A stretch of 64,000 nt of DNA from Loktanella sp. M215. GTDB taxonomy: Bacteria; Pseudomonadota; Alphaproteobacteria; Rhodobacterales; Rhodobacteraceae. The stretch covers positions 2,820,001 through 2,884,000 of the forward strand of contig NZ_WMEA01000001.1 of the NCBI RefSeq assembly GCF_021735925.1. The letters are read 5' to 3'. Both the position numbers and the translations under genes were made by a program. This document shows positions 47,015-55,498 of this stretch, piece after piece. Each line of letters starts with the position of its first letter. Position 1 is the stretch's first letter. The notes beneath the pieces are model-generated. The model was not told the DNA's origin and made no database searches. It saw only the letters and a list, made by a program, of their open reading frames with translations.

Positions 47015-50000
47015 GGCTGCGCACCAACGGACGGCTGGTCCGCAAGAACCGTCCCGTGCATTTTTCGTTCAATGGCAAGGCGATGCAGGGCTATGCTGGC
47101 GATACGCTGGCCAGCGCCTTGTTGGCGAACGACCAGCTTCTGGTCGGCCGGTCATTCAAGTATCACCGCCCGCGCGGCATTGTCGCCGCCGGGGCGGAAG
47201 AGCCGAACGCCCTGGTCGAACTCGGTCGCGGCGACCGGCAGGAACCGAACGCGCGGGTGACACAGGTCGACCTTTACGAAGACCTTGTGGCGCGCAGCCA
47301 GAACCACTGGCCCAGCCTTGAATTCGACGTGGGCGTGATCAACGCAAAACTGTCACGCTTTCTGCCCGCAGGCTTCTACTACAAGACCTTCATCCAGCCG
47401 CGCGCCTTCTGGAAGCACATCTATGAACCCATCATCCGCAAGTCCGCGGGTCTGGGGGCGGCGCCAGAGACGGGCGACGATCACACCTACGAACACTTCA
47501 ACGTCACCGTGGATGTCCTCGTTGTCGGTGGCGGAATCGCCGGTCTGGCAGCAGCCTTGGCTGCGGGTCGCGCCGGTGCCCGGGTGCTGCTGATCGAACA
47601 GACGTCCCACTGGGGCGGACGTGCCGTCGTGGACCGCCCGCTGATCGAAGGACAGTCGGCGCAGGACTGGGTCAACGCCACGCTGGGCGAGCTTCACGCC
47701 ATGCCCAACGTCGACATGCGCGTGCGGTGTCAGGGTGCGGGTGTCTTCGATCACGGCTATGCGCTGGCGCACGAACGGCTGACCGACCACGCGCCAAAGC
47801 AGGGCGGCCCGCGCCAGCGTCTTTGGCGGATCAGGGCTGGGCAGATCGTCACCGCAACGGGTGCGATCGAGAGGCCTTTGTCCTTTGCCTACAACGACGT
47901 GCCGGGTGTTCTTCTGGCGGCGGCGCTGCGGGACTATGTGGTGAACTACGGCGTTGCCGTGGGGCAGCGCACGGTGATCGTGACCAACAACGACGACGCC
48001 TATCGCACCGCACTGGCATTGCATGACGCCGGGCTGACGGTGTCTGCGGTGATCGACGCGCGCCCGGCTGTGAAAGGCGCGCTGCCGGAACAGGTCCGCG
48101 CCCTTGGCATCCGCGTCCTGACGCATAGCGCCATCGGCGGTGTCGAAGGCGGCAAGCGCGTCACCGGCGTCAGCATCTGCGCGCAGGACGGCACCGGCGG
48201 GCAGACGGAACAGATCGACTGCGATTGCGTGGCGATGTCCGGCGGCTGGTCGCCGGTCGTCCATTTGTGGTCCCACTGCGGCGGCAAGCTGATCTGGGAT
48301 GACGCGCAGGCCATGTTCCGCCCCGATACCGACCGCCCGCCGACCGGCGCGGACGGTGCAGGCTTTGTCACCGCAGCCGGGACGGCGAACGGCCATCTGT
48401 TCACCGCAGAGGCGATTGCCGACGGCTTTGGCGCTGGTCGCAAGGCCGCCTCTGCCGCCGGTCACGTGAAAAAGCCCGGTCAGGCCCCGATGGGCGACGA
48501 TGCGGCAGAGGATCCCATGGCTCCGGTCTGGATCATGCCGGCGCAGGCACCCTACGATCTGCGGGCCAAGATGTGGCTGGATTATCAGAACGATGTGAAG
48601 GTCAGCGACGTGCAGCTGGCCGCACAGGAAGGCTTTCAGTCGGTCGAACATGCCAAGCGGTACACCACGCTTGGCATGGCGACGGATCAGGGAAAGCTCA
48701 GCAATGTTAATGGGCTTGCCGTACTTTCTGATGCGTTGGGTGAGGCGATCCCGCAGGTCGGCACCACGACTTTCCGCCCGCCCTATACGCCGCTGCCGCT
48801 GGCCGCGATTGCCGGTGTGGCGCGGGATGAGTTGTTCCAGCCGGTGCGGCGCATGCCGGCACAGGCCTGGCACGAGGATCACGACGCCGATTTCGAACCC
48901 GTCGGCCAGTGGCGCAGGCCCTATGCCTATCCGCGCGGCGCCGAGACGGTGCATGACGCGGTGACGCGCGAGGTGAAGAACACCCGCGAAGCCGTTGGAT
49001 TGCTTGACGCATCCACGCTGGGCAAGCTGGTCGTCAAGGGGCCTGACGCGGGCCGGTTCCTCGACATGATCTATACCAACATGATGTCCACGCTGCCTGT
49101 GGGCGCCTGCCGCTATGGCCTGATTTGTTCCGAGAACGGGTTTCTGATGGACGACGGTGTCGTCGCGCGTCTGGATGACGACACGTGGCTGTGCCACACC
49201 ACGACCGGCGGCGCGGACCGCATCCATGCCCACATGGAGGACTGGCTGCAGTGCGAATGGTGGGACTGGCAGGTCTATGTCGCCAACGTGACCGAGCAAT
49301 ACGCCCAGTTCGCTGTCGTCGGTCCCAAGGCGCGGCGCCTGCTGCAGGACATGGGCGGCATGCCCCTGACGCAGGACGATCTGCCGTTCATGCGTTGGAC
49401 CGCAGGCACGCTGGGTGGTTTCGGCGTCCGGATCTTCCGGATCAGCTTCTCCGGCGAATTGTCGTTCGAGATTGCGGTGCGGGCCGGGCAGGGTGCGGCC
49501 TTCTGGGATCTGCTGGTCAAGCACGGTGAACCCCTTGGCCTGATGCCCTATGGCACCGAGGCGCTGCACGTCATGCGGGCCGAAAAGGGGTTCATCATGA
49601 TCGGGGATGAAACCGACGGCACCGTCATTCCGCAGGACCTGAACCTCGACTGGGCGATTTCCAAGAAGAAGGATGACTTTCTTGGCAAGCGCGGCCAGCA
49701 GCGCACGCACATGCAGGATCCCGACCGCTGGAAGCTGGTGGGACTGGAGACGCTGGACGGATCCGTGCTGGCCGACGGGGCCTATGCGGTCGATGTGGGC
49801 GAGAATACCAACGGCCAGCGCAACACGCAGGGCCGCGTGACCTCGACCTATTATTCGCCGACGCTGGGCAAGGGAATCGCCATGGGACTGGTCCGGCGCG
49901 GACCCGACCGGATGGGCGAGGTGATCGCATTTACCAAGGAAGGCGGCGGCACGGTCGATGCCCGCATCTGCGATCCGGTGTTCTATGACAAGGAGGGAGA

Positions 50001-50016
50001 GAAGCAGAATGTCTGA
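47011..50016 (+). CDS. soxA: sarcosine oxidase subunit alpha
   Basis: The 1001-residue protein has an N-terminal [2Fe-2S]-ferredoxin-like region without clusters (HFSFNGKAMQGYAGDTLASA). An NAD-binding Rossmann domain follows with VLVVGGGIAGLAAALAAGRA near residue 171. The C-terminal GcvT-like THF-binding part has EVKNTREAVGLLDASTLGKL and IRIFRISFSGELSFEI-like blocks (HVMRAEKGFIMIGDETDGT). It channels the methyl group as formaldehyde to tetrahydrofolate. The length is standard for the heterotetramer. It overlaps soxD by 4 bp and soxG by 8 bp. Confidence 0.96.
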   Translation: MRLRTNGRLVRKNRPVHFSFNGKAMQGYAGDTLASALLANDQLLVGRSFKYHRPRGIVAAGAEEPNALVELGRGDRQEPNARVTQVDLYEDLVARSQNHWPSLEFDVGVINAKLSRFLPAGFYYKTFIQPRAFWKHIYEPIIRKSAGLGAAPETGDDHTYEHFNVTVDVLVVGGGIAGLAAALAAGRAGARVLLIEQTSHWGGRAVVDRPLIEGQSAQDWVNATLGELHAMPNVDMRVRCQGAGVFDHGYALAHERLTDHAPKQGGPRQRLWRIRAGQIVTATGAIERPLSFAYNDVPGVLLAAALRDYVVNYGVAVGQRTVIVTNNDDAYRTALALHDAGLTVSAVIDARPAVKGALPEQVRALGIRVLTHSAIGGVEGGKRVTGVSICAQDGTGGQTEQIDCDCVAMSGGWSPVVHLWSHCGGKLIWDDAQAMFRPDTDRPPTGADGAGFVTAAGTANGHLFTAEAIADGFGAGRKAASAAGHVKKPGQAPMGDDAAEDPMAPVWIMPAQAPYDLRAKMWLDYQNDVKVSDVQLAAQEGFQSVEHAKRYTTLGMATDQGKLSNVNGLAVLSDALGEAIPQVGTTTFRPPYTPLPLAAIAGVARDELFQPVRRMPAQAWHEDHDADFEPVGQWRRPYAYPRGAETVHDAVTREVKNTREAVGLLDASTLGKLVVKGPDAGRFLDMIYTNMMSTLPVGACRYGLICSENGFLMDDGVVARLDDDTWLCHTTTGGADRIHAHMEDWLQCEWWDWQVYVANVTEQYAQFAVVGPKARRLLQDMGGMPLTQDDLPFMRWTAGTLGGFGVRIFRISFSGELSFEIAVRAGQGAAFWDLLVKHGEPLGLMPYGTEALHVMRAEKGFIMIGDETDGTVIPQDLNLDWAISKKKDDFLGKRGQQRTHMQDPDRWKLVGLETLDGSVLADGAYAVDVGENTNGQRNTQGRVTSTYYSPTLGKGIAMGLVRRGPDRMGEVIAFTKEGGGTVDARICDPVFYDKEGEKQNV

Positions 50017-50584
50017 CCCCGTCAGCGCCCTGCAGGGCCGCTCCACATCCGGCAGCGTTCAGGTCAGCGATATGGGCCTTCAAGGTATGATCAGCCTGCG
50101 CTGCGATCTGTCCTTCGGCAAGCTCAAGGCGCTGTGCAAGGACCTTGTCGGCGCACCGGCCCCCGGCCTGCGCGAGGCGTTGCTGCGCGACGACCGTGCC
50201 GTGCTGTGGATGTCGCCTGACGAGCTGTTGTTCCTGATGCCGCACGCCGAGGTCGCTGACGCCCTGGCCCGAATCGCCAAGGCGATGAAGGATCAGCACC
50301 ATCTGGCGCTCGACCTCTCTGACGCGCGCGCCATGCTGCGGGTCGAGGGGCCGTTCGCCCGCGAGGTCATAGCGAAGCTGGCCCCTGTCGATCTGCATCC
50401 GGACGTTTTCGGCCCCGGTCAAGTACTGCGCACGCGGCTGGGTCAGATCGCGGCGGCGTTCTGGATGACGGATGCCCAGAGCTTTCAGGTCATCTGCTTC
50501 CGGTCCGTGGCCAACTATGCCTTCGATCTGCTGGAAGCGTCGGCCAAGGCCGGGCCGGTCGGACATTTCCCGCGTGGAACTTGA
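50009..50584 (+). CDS. soxG: sarcosine oxidase subunit gamma
   Basis: The 191-residue protein is the GcvT-related gamma subunit, with AVLWMSPDELLFLMPHAEVA, HHLALDLSDARAMLRVEGP and RTRLGQIAAAFWMTDAQSF. It stabilises the tetramer. The start MSDPVSALQG at 50009 follows AAGGAGGGAG within the end of soxA. The last bases hold a weak EcfG-like -35 that could serve sodB. Confidence 0.92.
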   Translation: MSDPVSALQGRSTSGSVQVSDMGLQGMISLRCDLSFGKLKALCKDLVGAPAPGLREALLRDDRAVLWMSPDELLFLMPHAEVADALARIAKAMKDQHHLALDLSDARAMLRVEGPFAREVIAKLAPVDLHPDVFGPGQVLRTRLGQIAAAFWMTDAQSFQVICFRSVANYAFDLLEASAKAGPVGHFPRGT

Positions 50585-50600
50585 CTTGGTTTCAGGGGTT
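50576..50600 (+). promoter_or_regulatory. weak EcfG-like promoter upstream of sodB
   Basis: GGAAC (50576-50580) is followed after 16 nt by GGTT (50597-50600), one base off the -10 consensus. It overlaps the end of soxG and lies 64 bp before sodB. A stress promoter would suit a superoxide dismutase gene, but the match is the weakest of the set. Confidence 0.35.
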
Positions 50601-50663
50601 GACCCGGTGAGCAATCGCGCTTCCATTCGCGCGAACGAACCGTAATAGAAAAGGGGTCACACC

Positions 50664-51263
50664 ATGGCTTTCGAACTTCCCGATCTTCCCTATGCCCACG
50701 ACGCGCTGGCATCCAAGGGCATGTCCAAGGAAACGCTGGAATATCATTACGATATCCACCACAAGGCCTATGTCGACAACGGCAACAAGCTGCTGGCCGC
50801 CTCGGAATACGAAGGCATGTCGCTTGAAGATGCGATCACCCAGACCTATCAGGCTGGCGCCGTGGCGCAGAGCGGGTTGTTCAACAACCTCTCGCAGCTT
50901 TGGAACCACAACCAGTTCTGGGAGATGATGACCCCGGAGACATCGAAGATGCCGAGCGAGCTGGAGCTGGCGCTGGCCGAAAGTTTTGGTTCGGTTCAGA
51001 AGTTCAAGGACGAATTCGCGGCCGCCGGTGCCGGGCAGTTCGGGTCCGGCTGGGCCTGGCTGGTCAAGGACAAGGACGACAGCCTGAAGATCACCAAGAC
51101 TGAGAACGGCGTGAACCCGCTGTGCTTTGGCCAGACAGCGCTGCTGGGCTGCGACGTGTGGGAGCATTCCTACTACATCGACTTCCGCAACAAGCGCCCT
51201 GCGTATCTGACCAACTTCCTCGACAATCTGGTCAACTGGGAAAATGTCGCAAGCCGGATGTAA
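50664..51263 (+). CDS. sodB: superoxide dismutase, Fe/Mn type
   Basis: The 199-residue enzyme has metal ligands His in LEYHYDIHHKAYVDNGN (about residue 27), His in QLWNHNQFWEMM (about 79) and the pair in LLGCDVWEHSYYIDFRNKR (Asp about 162, His about 166). The AGAGQFGSGWAWLV block with Gln is typical of iron-dependent enzymes, so SodB is preferred. It removes superoxide in the cytoplasm. Its place after the H2O2-producing sarcosine oxidase may be coincidence or a functional link. A strong terminator follows. Confidence 0.94.
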   Translation: MAFELPDLPYAHDALASKGMSKETLEYHYDIHHKAYVDNGNKLLAASEYEGMSLEDAITQTYQAGAVAQSGLFNNLSQLWNHNQFWEMMTPETSKMPSELELALAESFGSVQKFKDEFAAAGAGQFGSGWAWLVKDKDDSLKITKTENGVNPLCFGQTALLGCDVWEHSYYIDFRNKRPAYLTNFLDNLVNWENVASRM

Positions 51264-51285
51264 TCCTGCCGCCGATTGATCTAAC

Positions 51286-51315
51286 AAAGGCCCGTGCGTT
51301 TTGCGCGGGCCTTTT
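51286..51315 (+). terminator. terminator of sodB
   Basis: AAAGGCCCGTGC (51286-51297) pairs with GCGCGGGCCTTT (51303-51314) with one G-U pair and a 5-nt loop, ending in T-rich sequence, 22 bp after the stop. The start of the next gene follows only 15 bp later. Confidence 0.9.
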
Positions 51316-51330
51316 GCTTTGGAACATAAG

Positions 51331-52302
51331 ATGATTCTGCCGACTCAGGACGATATCGCCCGCGCCGCCAAGGCGATCGCCGCCCAGACGATCCGCACCC
51401 CGGTCCTGTCCCTGACATCGGACCGCTGGCGGGGCATCCTGCCCGATGCCGCCAGCGTCACGGTCAAGCTGGAGCTGTTCCAGCAGGCGGGATCCTTCAA
51501 GGCGCGCGGCGCGCTGCTGGGCATCCGGGCGCTGGACGACGGACAGCGCCGGGTGGGCGTGGTGGCGGCGAGCGGTGGGAATCATGCGCTGGCTGTCAGC
51601 TGGGCTGCACAGGCCGCAGGCGTCAGCGCCCGCATCGCCATGCCCGAAACCGTCGATCCCCTGCGCATCGAAGGCTGCCGCGCGATGGGGGCAGAGGTGA
51701 CGCTGTGCGCCGACATGCCTGCCGCCTTTGCCGAGATGGACCGCGTCGTTTCGCAAGAAGGTCGGGCGATCCTGCATCCCTTCGACGGCGACCACATGAT
51801 GCTGGGGGCAGCGGTCTGCGGTGCGGAATATGCAGAACAGGCGCCGCATATCGACACGCTGATCGTACCCGTCGGCGGTGGCGGGTTGATCGGTGGCATG
51901 GGTGCGGCCTTTAAACTGGCCAATCCGGGGTGCACCGTCATCGGGGTGGAGCCTGTCGGTGCCGACAGCATGACGCGCAGCCTTGCGGCAGGGCATCCCG
52001 TGGCGCTTGACCGGATTACCACCATCGCCGACAGCCTCAGTGCGCCGCGCGCGATGCCGCAGTCCTTTGCCGTCGCACAGGCGGTGATCGACCGGATGGT
52101 GCATGTCACCGACGACCAGATGCGGGCTGGCATGGGGCATTACATGGATGTGCTGCGCATTCTGGCAGAACCCGCCTGTGCCGCCTCGCTGGCCGCGATC
52201 TGTGGGCCGTTGCGCGACGATCTGGCGGGGCGGCATGTGGGCATCATCGCCTGTGGGTCCAATATCTCTCTGCCGCGCCATGCCGCGATCATGGCGGACT
52301 AG
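51331..52302 (+). CDS. PLP-dependent threonine/serine dehydratase-like enzyme
   Basis: The 323-residue fold-type II PLP enzyme has the Schiff-base Lys in FQQAGSFKARGALLGI (about residue 53), the substrate loop AASGGNHALAVSWAA, the phosphate-binding VPVGGGGLIGGMGAAFKL near 182 and the terminal ACGSNISLPRH. It probably deaminates Thr or Ser to the 2-oxo acid. The C-terminal regulatory ACT-like domain of IlvA is absent, as in catabolic or serine-racemase-like members. The frame begins at 51301, but MILPTQDDIARAAKAI at 51331 is the family start. Confidence 0.88.
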   Translation: MILPTQDDIARAAKAIAAQTIRTPVLSLTSDRWRGILPDAASVTVKLELFQQAGSFKARGALLGIRALDDGQRRVGVVAASGGNHALAVSWAAQAAGVSARIAMPETVDPLRIEGCRAMGAEVTLCADMPAAFAEMDRVVSQEGRAILHPFDGDHMMLGAAVCGAEYAEQAPHIDTLIVPVGGGGLIGGMGAAFKLANPGCTVIGVEPVGADSMTRSLAAGHPVALDRITTIADSLSAPRAMPQSFAVAQAVIDRMVHVTDDQMRAGMGHYMDVLRILAEPACAASLAAICGPLRDDLAGRHVGIIACGSNISLPRHAAIMAD

Positions 52303-52305
52303 CCC

Positions 52306-52331
52306 GGAACAAAGACGCCCTCCCGTCCGTT
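52306..52331 (+). promoter_or_regulatory. EcfG-type promoter of the small protein / host-attachment pair
   Basis: GGAAC (52306-52310) and CGTT (52328-52331) are exactly 17 nt apart, an exact EcfG match starting 4 bp after the dehydratase stop. The -10 lies 36 bp before the start at 52368, which has AGAAGAGGAGAG upstream. Confidence 0.7.
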
Positions 52332-52367
52332 GGTTTCCCAAGGAAATCAAAGAAGAGGAGAGCCACC

Positions 52368-52589
52368 ATGGCCGAGCGCAAACGCTCTACCGACGGACAC
52401 TCGGAAACCGAGGAACTGATCGGCAATCCCCCGGCAGCCCCCGACCAAAGCGGCACAGCAGGCGGAGCATTGGCCGAAAAGGTCGGCAGCCGCGACGCTG
52501 AAAAGCGCGTGACCGACAGCCCCGACACCCATACCGACGCGCTGAAGTCGGACAAGATTGCAACCCATCAGGATGTCCGCAATGACTAA
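52368..52589 (+). CDS. 73-residue hydrophilic protein
   Basis: The protein (MAERKRSTDGHSETEELIGN, ending LKSDKIATHQDVRND) is strongly charged, with no Cys or membrane helix. It is rich in Asp, Glu, Lys and Thr and probably disordered. It has a good AGGAGAG site and an EcfG-type promoter immediately upstream. The composition resembles the 59-aa antisense protein in the nuo locus. It overlaps the next gene by 8 bp, so the two are co-translated. The function is unknown. Confidence 0.7.
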   Translation: MAERKRSTDGHSETEELIGNPPAAPDQSGTAGGALAEKVGSRDAEKRVTDSPDTHTDALKSDKIATHQDVRND

Positions 52590-53034
52590 GATCAAGAATG
52601 GCACATGGGTCGTCGTGGCCGACGGCGAAAAGGCATTGTTCCTGCGCAACGTGACGGATGGCGAGGACCCGAACCTCGAGGTCATCCGCAAGGAAGAGCA
52701 GGACAATCCCAAGGACATCGACCAGTCCGCCAACCGGCCCGGTCGCGTTGGCCAGTCCGCCAACCCTGGCAAGTCGGCCTATGACGACACCGACTGGCAC
52801 GAGCTGGCCAAGGACCGCTTTGCCGCAGACTTGGCCGACATCCTTTACGAGCGGGCGCACAAGGGCAAATTTGACAGCCTCGTGCTGGTCGCAGCCCCAA
52901 ACGTGCTGGGCGAGTTGCGCGACAAGCTGCACCAAGAGGTGACGGACAAGATCGTGGGCGAAATCCCCAAGACCCTGACCAACCATCCGATCAAGCAGAT
53001 CGAGGATATCGTGAAAGCCGACCTCGCCGCCTGA
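52582..53034 (+). CDS. host-attachment family protein (baeRF-type, eRF1-like fold)
   Basis: The 150-residue protein starts MTKIKNGTWVVVADGEKALFL. The motif VVVADGEKALFLRNV at the N-terminus, the central RPGRVGQSANPGKSAYDDTD and the C-terminal FDSLVLVAAPNVLGELRDKL fit the 'host attachment' family. This family is related to bacterial archaeo-eukaryotic release-factor-like domains (baeRF). The name comes from Agrobacterium plant attachment; the molecular function is not settled. It is co-transcribed with the 73-aa gene under an EcfG-type promoter. The start chosen lies inside the end of that gene. Confidence 0.8.
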   Translation: MTKIKNGTWVVVADGEKALFLRNVTDGEDPNLEVIRKEEQDNPKDIDQSANRPGRVGQSANPGKSAYDDTDWHELAKDRFAADLADILYERAHKGKFDSLVLVAAPNVLGELRDKLHQEVTDKIVGEIPKTLTNHPIKQIEDIVKADLAA

Positions 53035-53055
53035 GGTGGTCGCAGCACAGGACAG

Positions 53056-53084
53056 GGGCCGCACCTAAGGGTGTGGCCCTTTTT
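53056..53084 (+). terminator. terminator after the host-attachment gene
   Basis: GGGCCGCACC (53056-53065) pairs with GGTGTGGCCC (53070-53079) with one G-U pair and a 4-nt loop, followed by TTTTT. This closes the two-gene stress unit. Confidence 0.9.
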
Positions 53085-53145
53085 CGTACCTTGCGGACGG
53101 CTGCGACTTGGGATCACAAGGGCGCACCATTCCAAGGAAGTTTCC

Positions 53146-54048
53146 ATGCCATTGACGCCCGGTGCCAAAGGTGTCCTCGCCCTCATCGTCACCTGCACGA
53201 TCTGGGGGCTGTCGTCGCTATACTACCACCTGCTGGCCCACGTCCCCTCGCTCGAGGTGCTCTGCTACCGCACGCTGTGGTCGCTGATCTTTTTCGCAGG
53301 GCTTCTGGCGGTGCAGGGTCGGCTGGGCGAGGTCCGCGCTGCCCTGACCAACCGGCGCACATTGGTCGTCATCGTGGCCTCTGCCGTGATGATCTCGCTG
53401 AATTGGTTCGGCTTTATCCACAGCATCTCGATCGGCAACGCGCTCGAGGCATCGCTGGGTTATTACATCTTCCCCCTCGTCGCTGTGGTGATGGGGGCGG
53501 TCGTGTTCAAGGAACGGCTGAGCAGGCTGCAGATCGCGGCAGTCCTGCTGGCGGCCCTTGCCGTTCTGGTCCTGACCGTGGGGCTGGGCGTGGCGCCCTG
53601 GATCGCGCTGTTTCTGGCCGGCACCTTCGGCGCCTACGGGGTGCTGAAAAAGGGCCTTGATCTGGGCGGCGTCGTGTCCGTCACGGCAGAGGTCACGGTT
53701 CTGGCGCCCTTTGCGCTGCTGTGGCTGATCTTTCAGGGGACAGAGGTGGGCCGCCATACCATCGACTGGTCAGACATGGCGCTGCTGGCGCTGTCCGGTC
53801 TTTTGACCGGGTTGCCGCTGATCCTGTTCAGCTTTGCCGCGCGGCGGGTGCGGCTGTCGACCGTGGGGCTGGTGCAATATCTGAACCCGACCCTGCAGTT
53901 CGCCTGTGCGGTCCTGTTTTTCGGCAACCCGCTCACCCTGTGGCACGGCATTGCGTTCCCGATGATCTGGGCGGCGCTGGCGCTGTATTCCGGGTCGTCG
54001 ATCAGTGCGGACCGGGCCGCGCGCCGCCGTGCAAGGGCCGCGGCCTGA
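53146..54048 (+). CDS. rarD: EamA-family transporter, RarD type
   Basis: The 300-residue inner-membrane protein has ten predicted helices in two EamA repeats. Hallmarks of RarD are TCTIWGLSSLYYHLLAHVPS, LEVLCYRTLWSLIFFAGLL, NWFGFIHSISIGNALEASLG, YYIFPLVAVVMGAVVFKERL and VGLVQYLNPTLQF. The substrate is unknown (RarD was linked to chloramphenicol resistance, and the fold to metabolite export). The start MPLTPGAKG at 53146 follows AAGGAAG. The frame upstream is open without similarity. Confidence 0.88.
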   Translation: MPLTPGAKGVLALIVTCTIWGLSSLYYHLLAHVPSLEVLCYRTLWSLIFFAGLLAVQGRLGEVRAALTNRRTLVVIVASAVMISLNWFGFIHSISIGNALEASLGYYIFPLVAVVMGAVVFKERLSRLQIAAVLLAALAVLVLTVGLGVAPWIALFLAGTFGAYGVLKKGLDLGGVVSVTAEVTVLAPFALLWLIFQGTEVGRHTIDWSDMALLALSGLLTGLPLILFSFAARRVRLSTVGLVQYLNPTLQFACAVLFFGNPLTLWHGIAFPMIWAALALYSGSSISADRAARRRARAAA

Positions 54049-54190
54049 GGCGACCTGTGGTGCGCAAGCCATTGTCGCCGCACGCGATGCCGCAGATGTG
54101 ATCGGCGGCCTTGCCCATGCGCCTTGTTTGCGCCAGCCTGTGCGGCAGGCGGGCCGGACAGAGGCGCGCCGTCACCCGGGGGGGCAGGAC

Positions 54191-55441
54191 ATGGCGCACA
54201 ACACGGCTCGGATGGTGGGCGGCGCGGTTTTGGCCGTGGCACTGGCCGTGGCCGTCGTGGCGCTGCTGCCCCGTATCGCACCCGACCTTGCCAATGTTAC
54301 GCCGCCTGCTGCCGACGCGTCTGTCCCCGCCACGACCGCCATGGGCGCACCTGCGCCGCAGGCCACGCCTGACGCGCCGCCCACCGGCCCGCGGGTCGAT
54401 ACCTTTCTGCTGGGGCTGGACGGCGTTGCCGTGGTCGCCGGGCATGCGACGCCCGGTGCGCGGGTGACGATCCTGCTGGACGGCGCGCCCCTGACCGAGG
54501 CGCAGGCCGATGGCGGCGGCGGCTTTGCCGCGACCGCGCAGATCGCGGCCTCTGACAAGCCCCGCAGCCTGACCTTTGCCGAAAACGATGACGCGCCGAG
54601 CGGCGAGACGGTTCTGGTGCGGCCGGGCGCCGGGTCCCCGAGACTTGCCGCGCCCACTGTGGCCGCAAATGCGTCGTCGACGCCGGCGGCGGATGCGGCC
54701 ATCGCGTCCAATGACACGACGCCCTCTGTGCCTGAAACGTCGTCGGTATCGGGCGATGAAACCCGTGCTGTGCCGATCCCGCGTGAATTGCCCGCCGACG
54801 GCGCAACTGACACTGTGGCCGCCGATGCAGGCGACCCCACGGCCGCGGGCCCAGCGGTCGCACCGAACATTAAGCCGGATGCAAGCGACGCGCCAGCACA
54901 GGACACCGTACCGGCCCCGACCATCGTCGTCGATGCCGCAGGGGCGCGGGTGATGGGCCCGGGGCCGCAGGTCATGGACCGTGTCGCCCTCGATGCGATC
55001 ACCTACGACACGGCGGGAGAGGTGCTTCTTGCGGGGCGCGCGCCCGGCGACGGCACGCTTCAGGTCTATATCAACAACCGCCCCGTGACGACGGCCCCGG
55101 TGGGCGTCGACGGCGACTGGCGGCTGACCCTGCCGCCGGTCGATGCGGGCACCTATACCCTGCGGATCGACGCGCTGAATGCGCAGGGACAGGTCGCAAG
55201 CCGGGTCGAGACGCCGTTCCGCCGCGAGGCCCCCGCCGACGTGCAGGCCGCGACGGACGCCGGTGCCGCCATGGGCGCGCTGACCCAGACGGTGCAGCCG
55301 GGATCGACGCTTTGGGCCATCGCGCGGGACAACTTGGGCGACGGGATGCTTTATGTCTCGGTCTTCAATGCCAATGCCGACCAGATCCGCGATCCCGACC
55401 TGATCTATCCCGGTCAGGTCTTTGTCATCCCCGACCGCTGA
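54191..55441 (+). CDS. LysM-domain protein with membrane anchor
   Basis: The 416-residue protein has an N-terminal helix (MVGGAVLAVALAVAVVALLP, about 8-28), then Pro/Ala/Thr-rich linkers. Two Ig-like repeats can be seen, one near residue 70 (FLLGLDGVAVVAGHATPGAR) and one near 260 (LDAITYDTAGEVLLAGRAPG). A C-terminal LysM domain reads TVQPGSTLWAIARDNLGDGM through DPDLIYPGQVFVIPDR. It probably binds peptidoglycan in the periplasm while tethered to the inner membrane. The open frame upstream to 54005 is rejected because the Met at 54191 opens a proper signal anchor. Confidence 0.82.
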   Translation: MAHNTARMVGGAVLAVALAVAVVALLPRIAPDLANVTPPAADASVPATTAMGAPAPQATPDAPPTGPRVDTFLLGLDGVAVVAGHATPGARVTILLDGAPLTEAQADGGGGFAATAQIAASDKPRSLTFAENDDAPSGETVLVRPGAGSPRLAAPTVAANASSTPAADAAIASNDTTPSVPETSSVSGDETRAVPIPRELPADGATDTVAADAGDPTAAGPAVAPNIKPDASDAPAQDTVPAPTIVVDAAGARVMGPGPQVMDRVALDAITYDTAGEVLLAGRAPGDGTLQVYINNRPVTTAPVGVDGDWRLTLPPVDAGTYTLRIDALNAQGQVASRVETPFRREAPADVQAATDAGAAMGALTQTVQPGSTLWAIARDNLGDGMLYVSVFNANADQIRDPDLIYPGQVFVIPDR

Positions 55442-55498
55442 CGGACTGGCCATTGGCCGGGGCTGCGCCTAGGTAGAACCATCAGCCGAAGGAATTCC

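Noticed and set aside
47353..50046. 897-codon minus-strand open frame opposite soxA
   Set aside because: It mirrors soxA codon structure; His/Arg/Gln-rich with no family features.
54005..54190. N-terminal extension of the LysM protein
   Set aside because: The added segment is inside the end of rarD and has no signal-like sequence; the Met at 54191 opens a membrane anchor.
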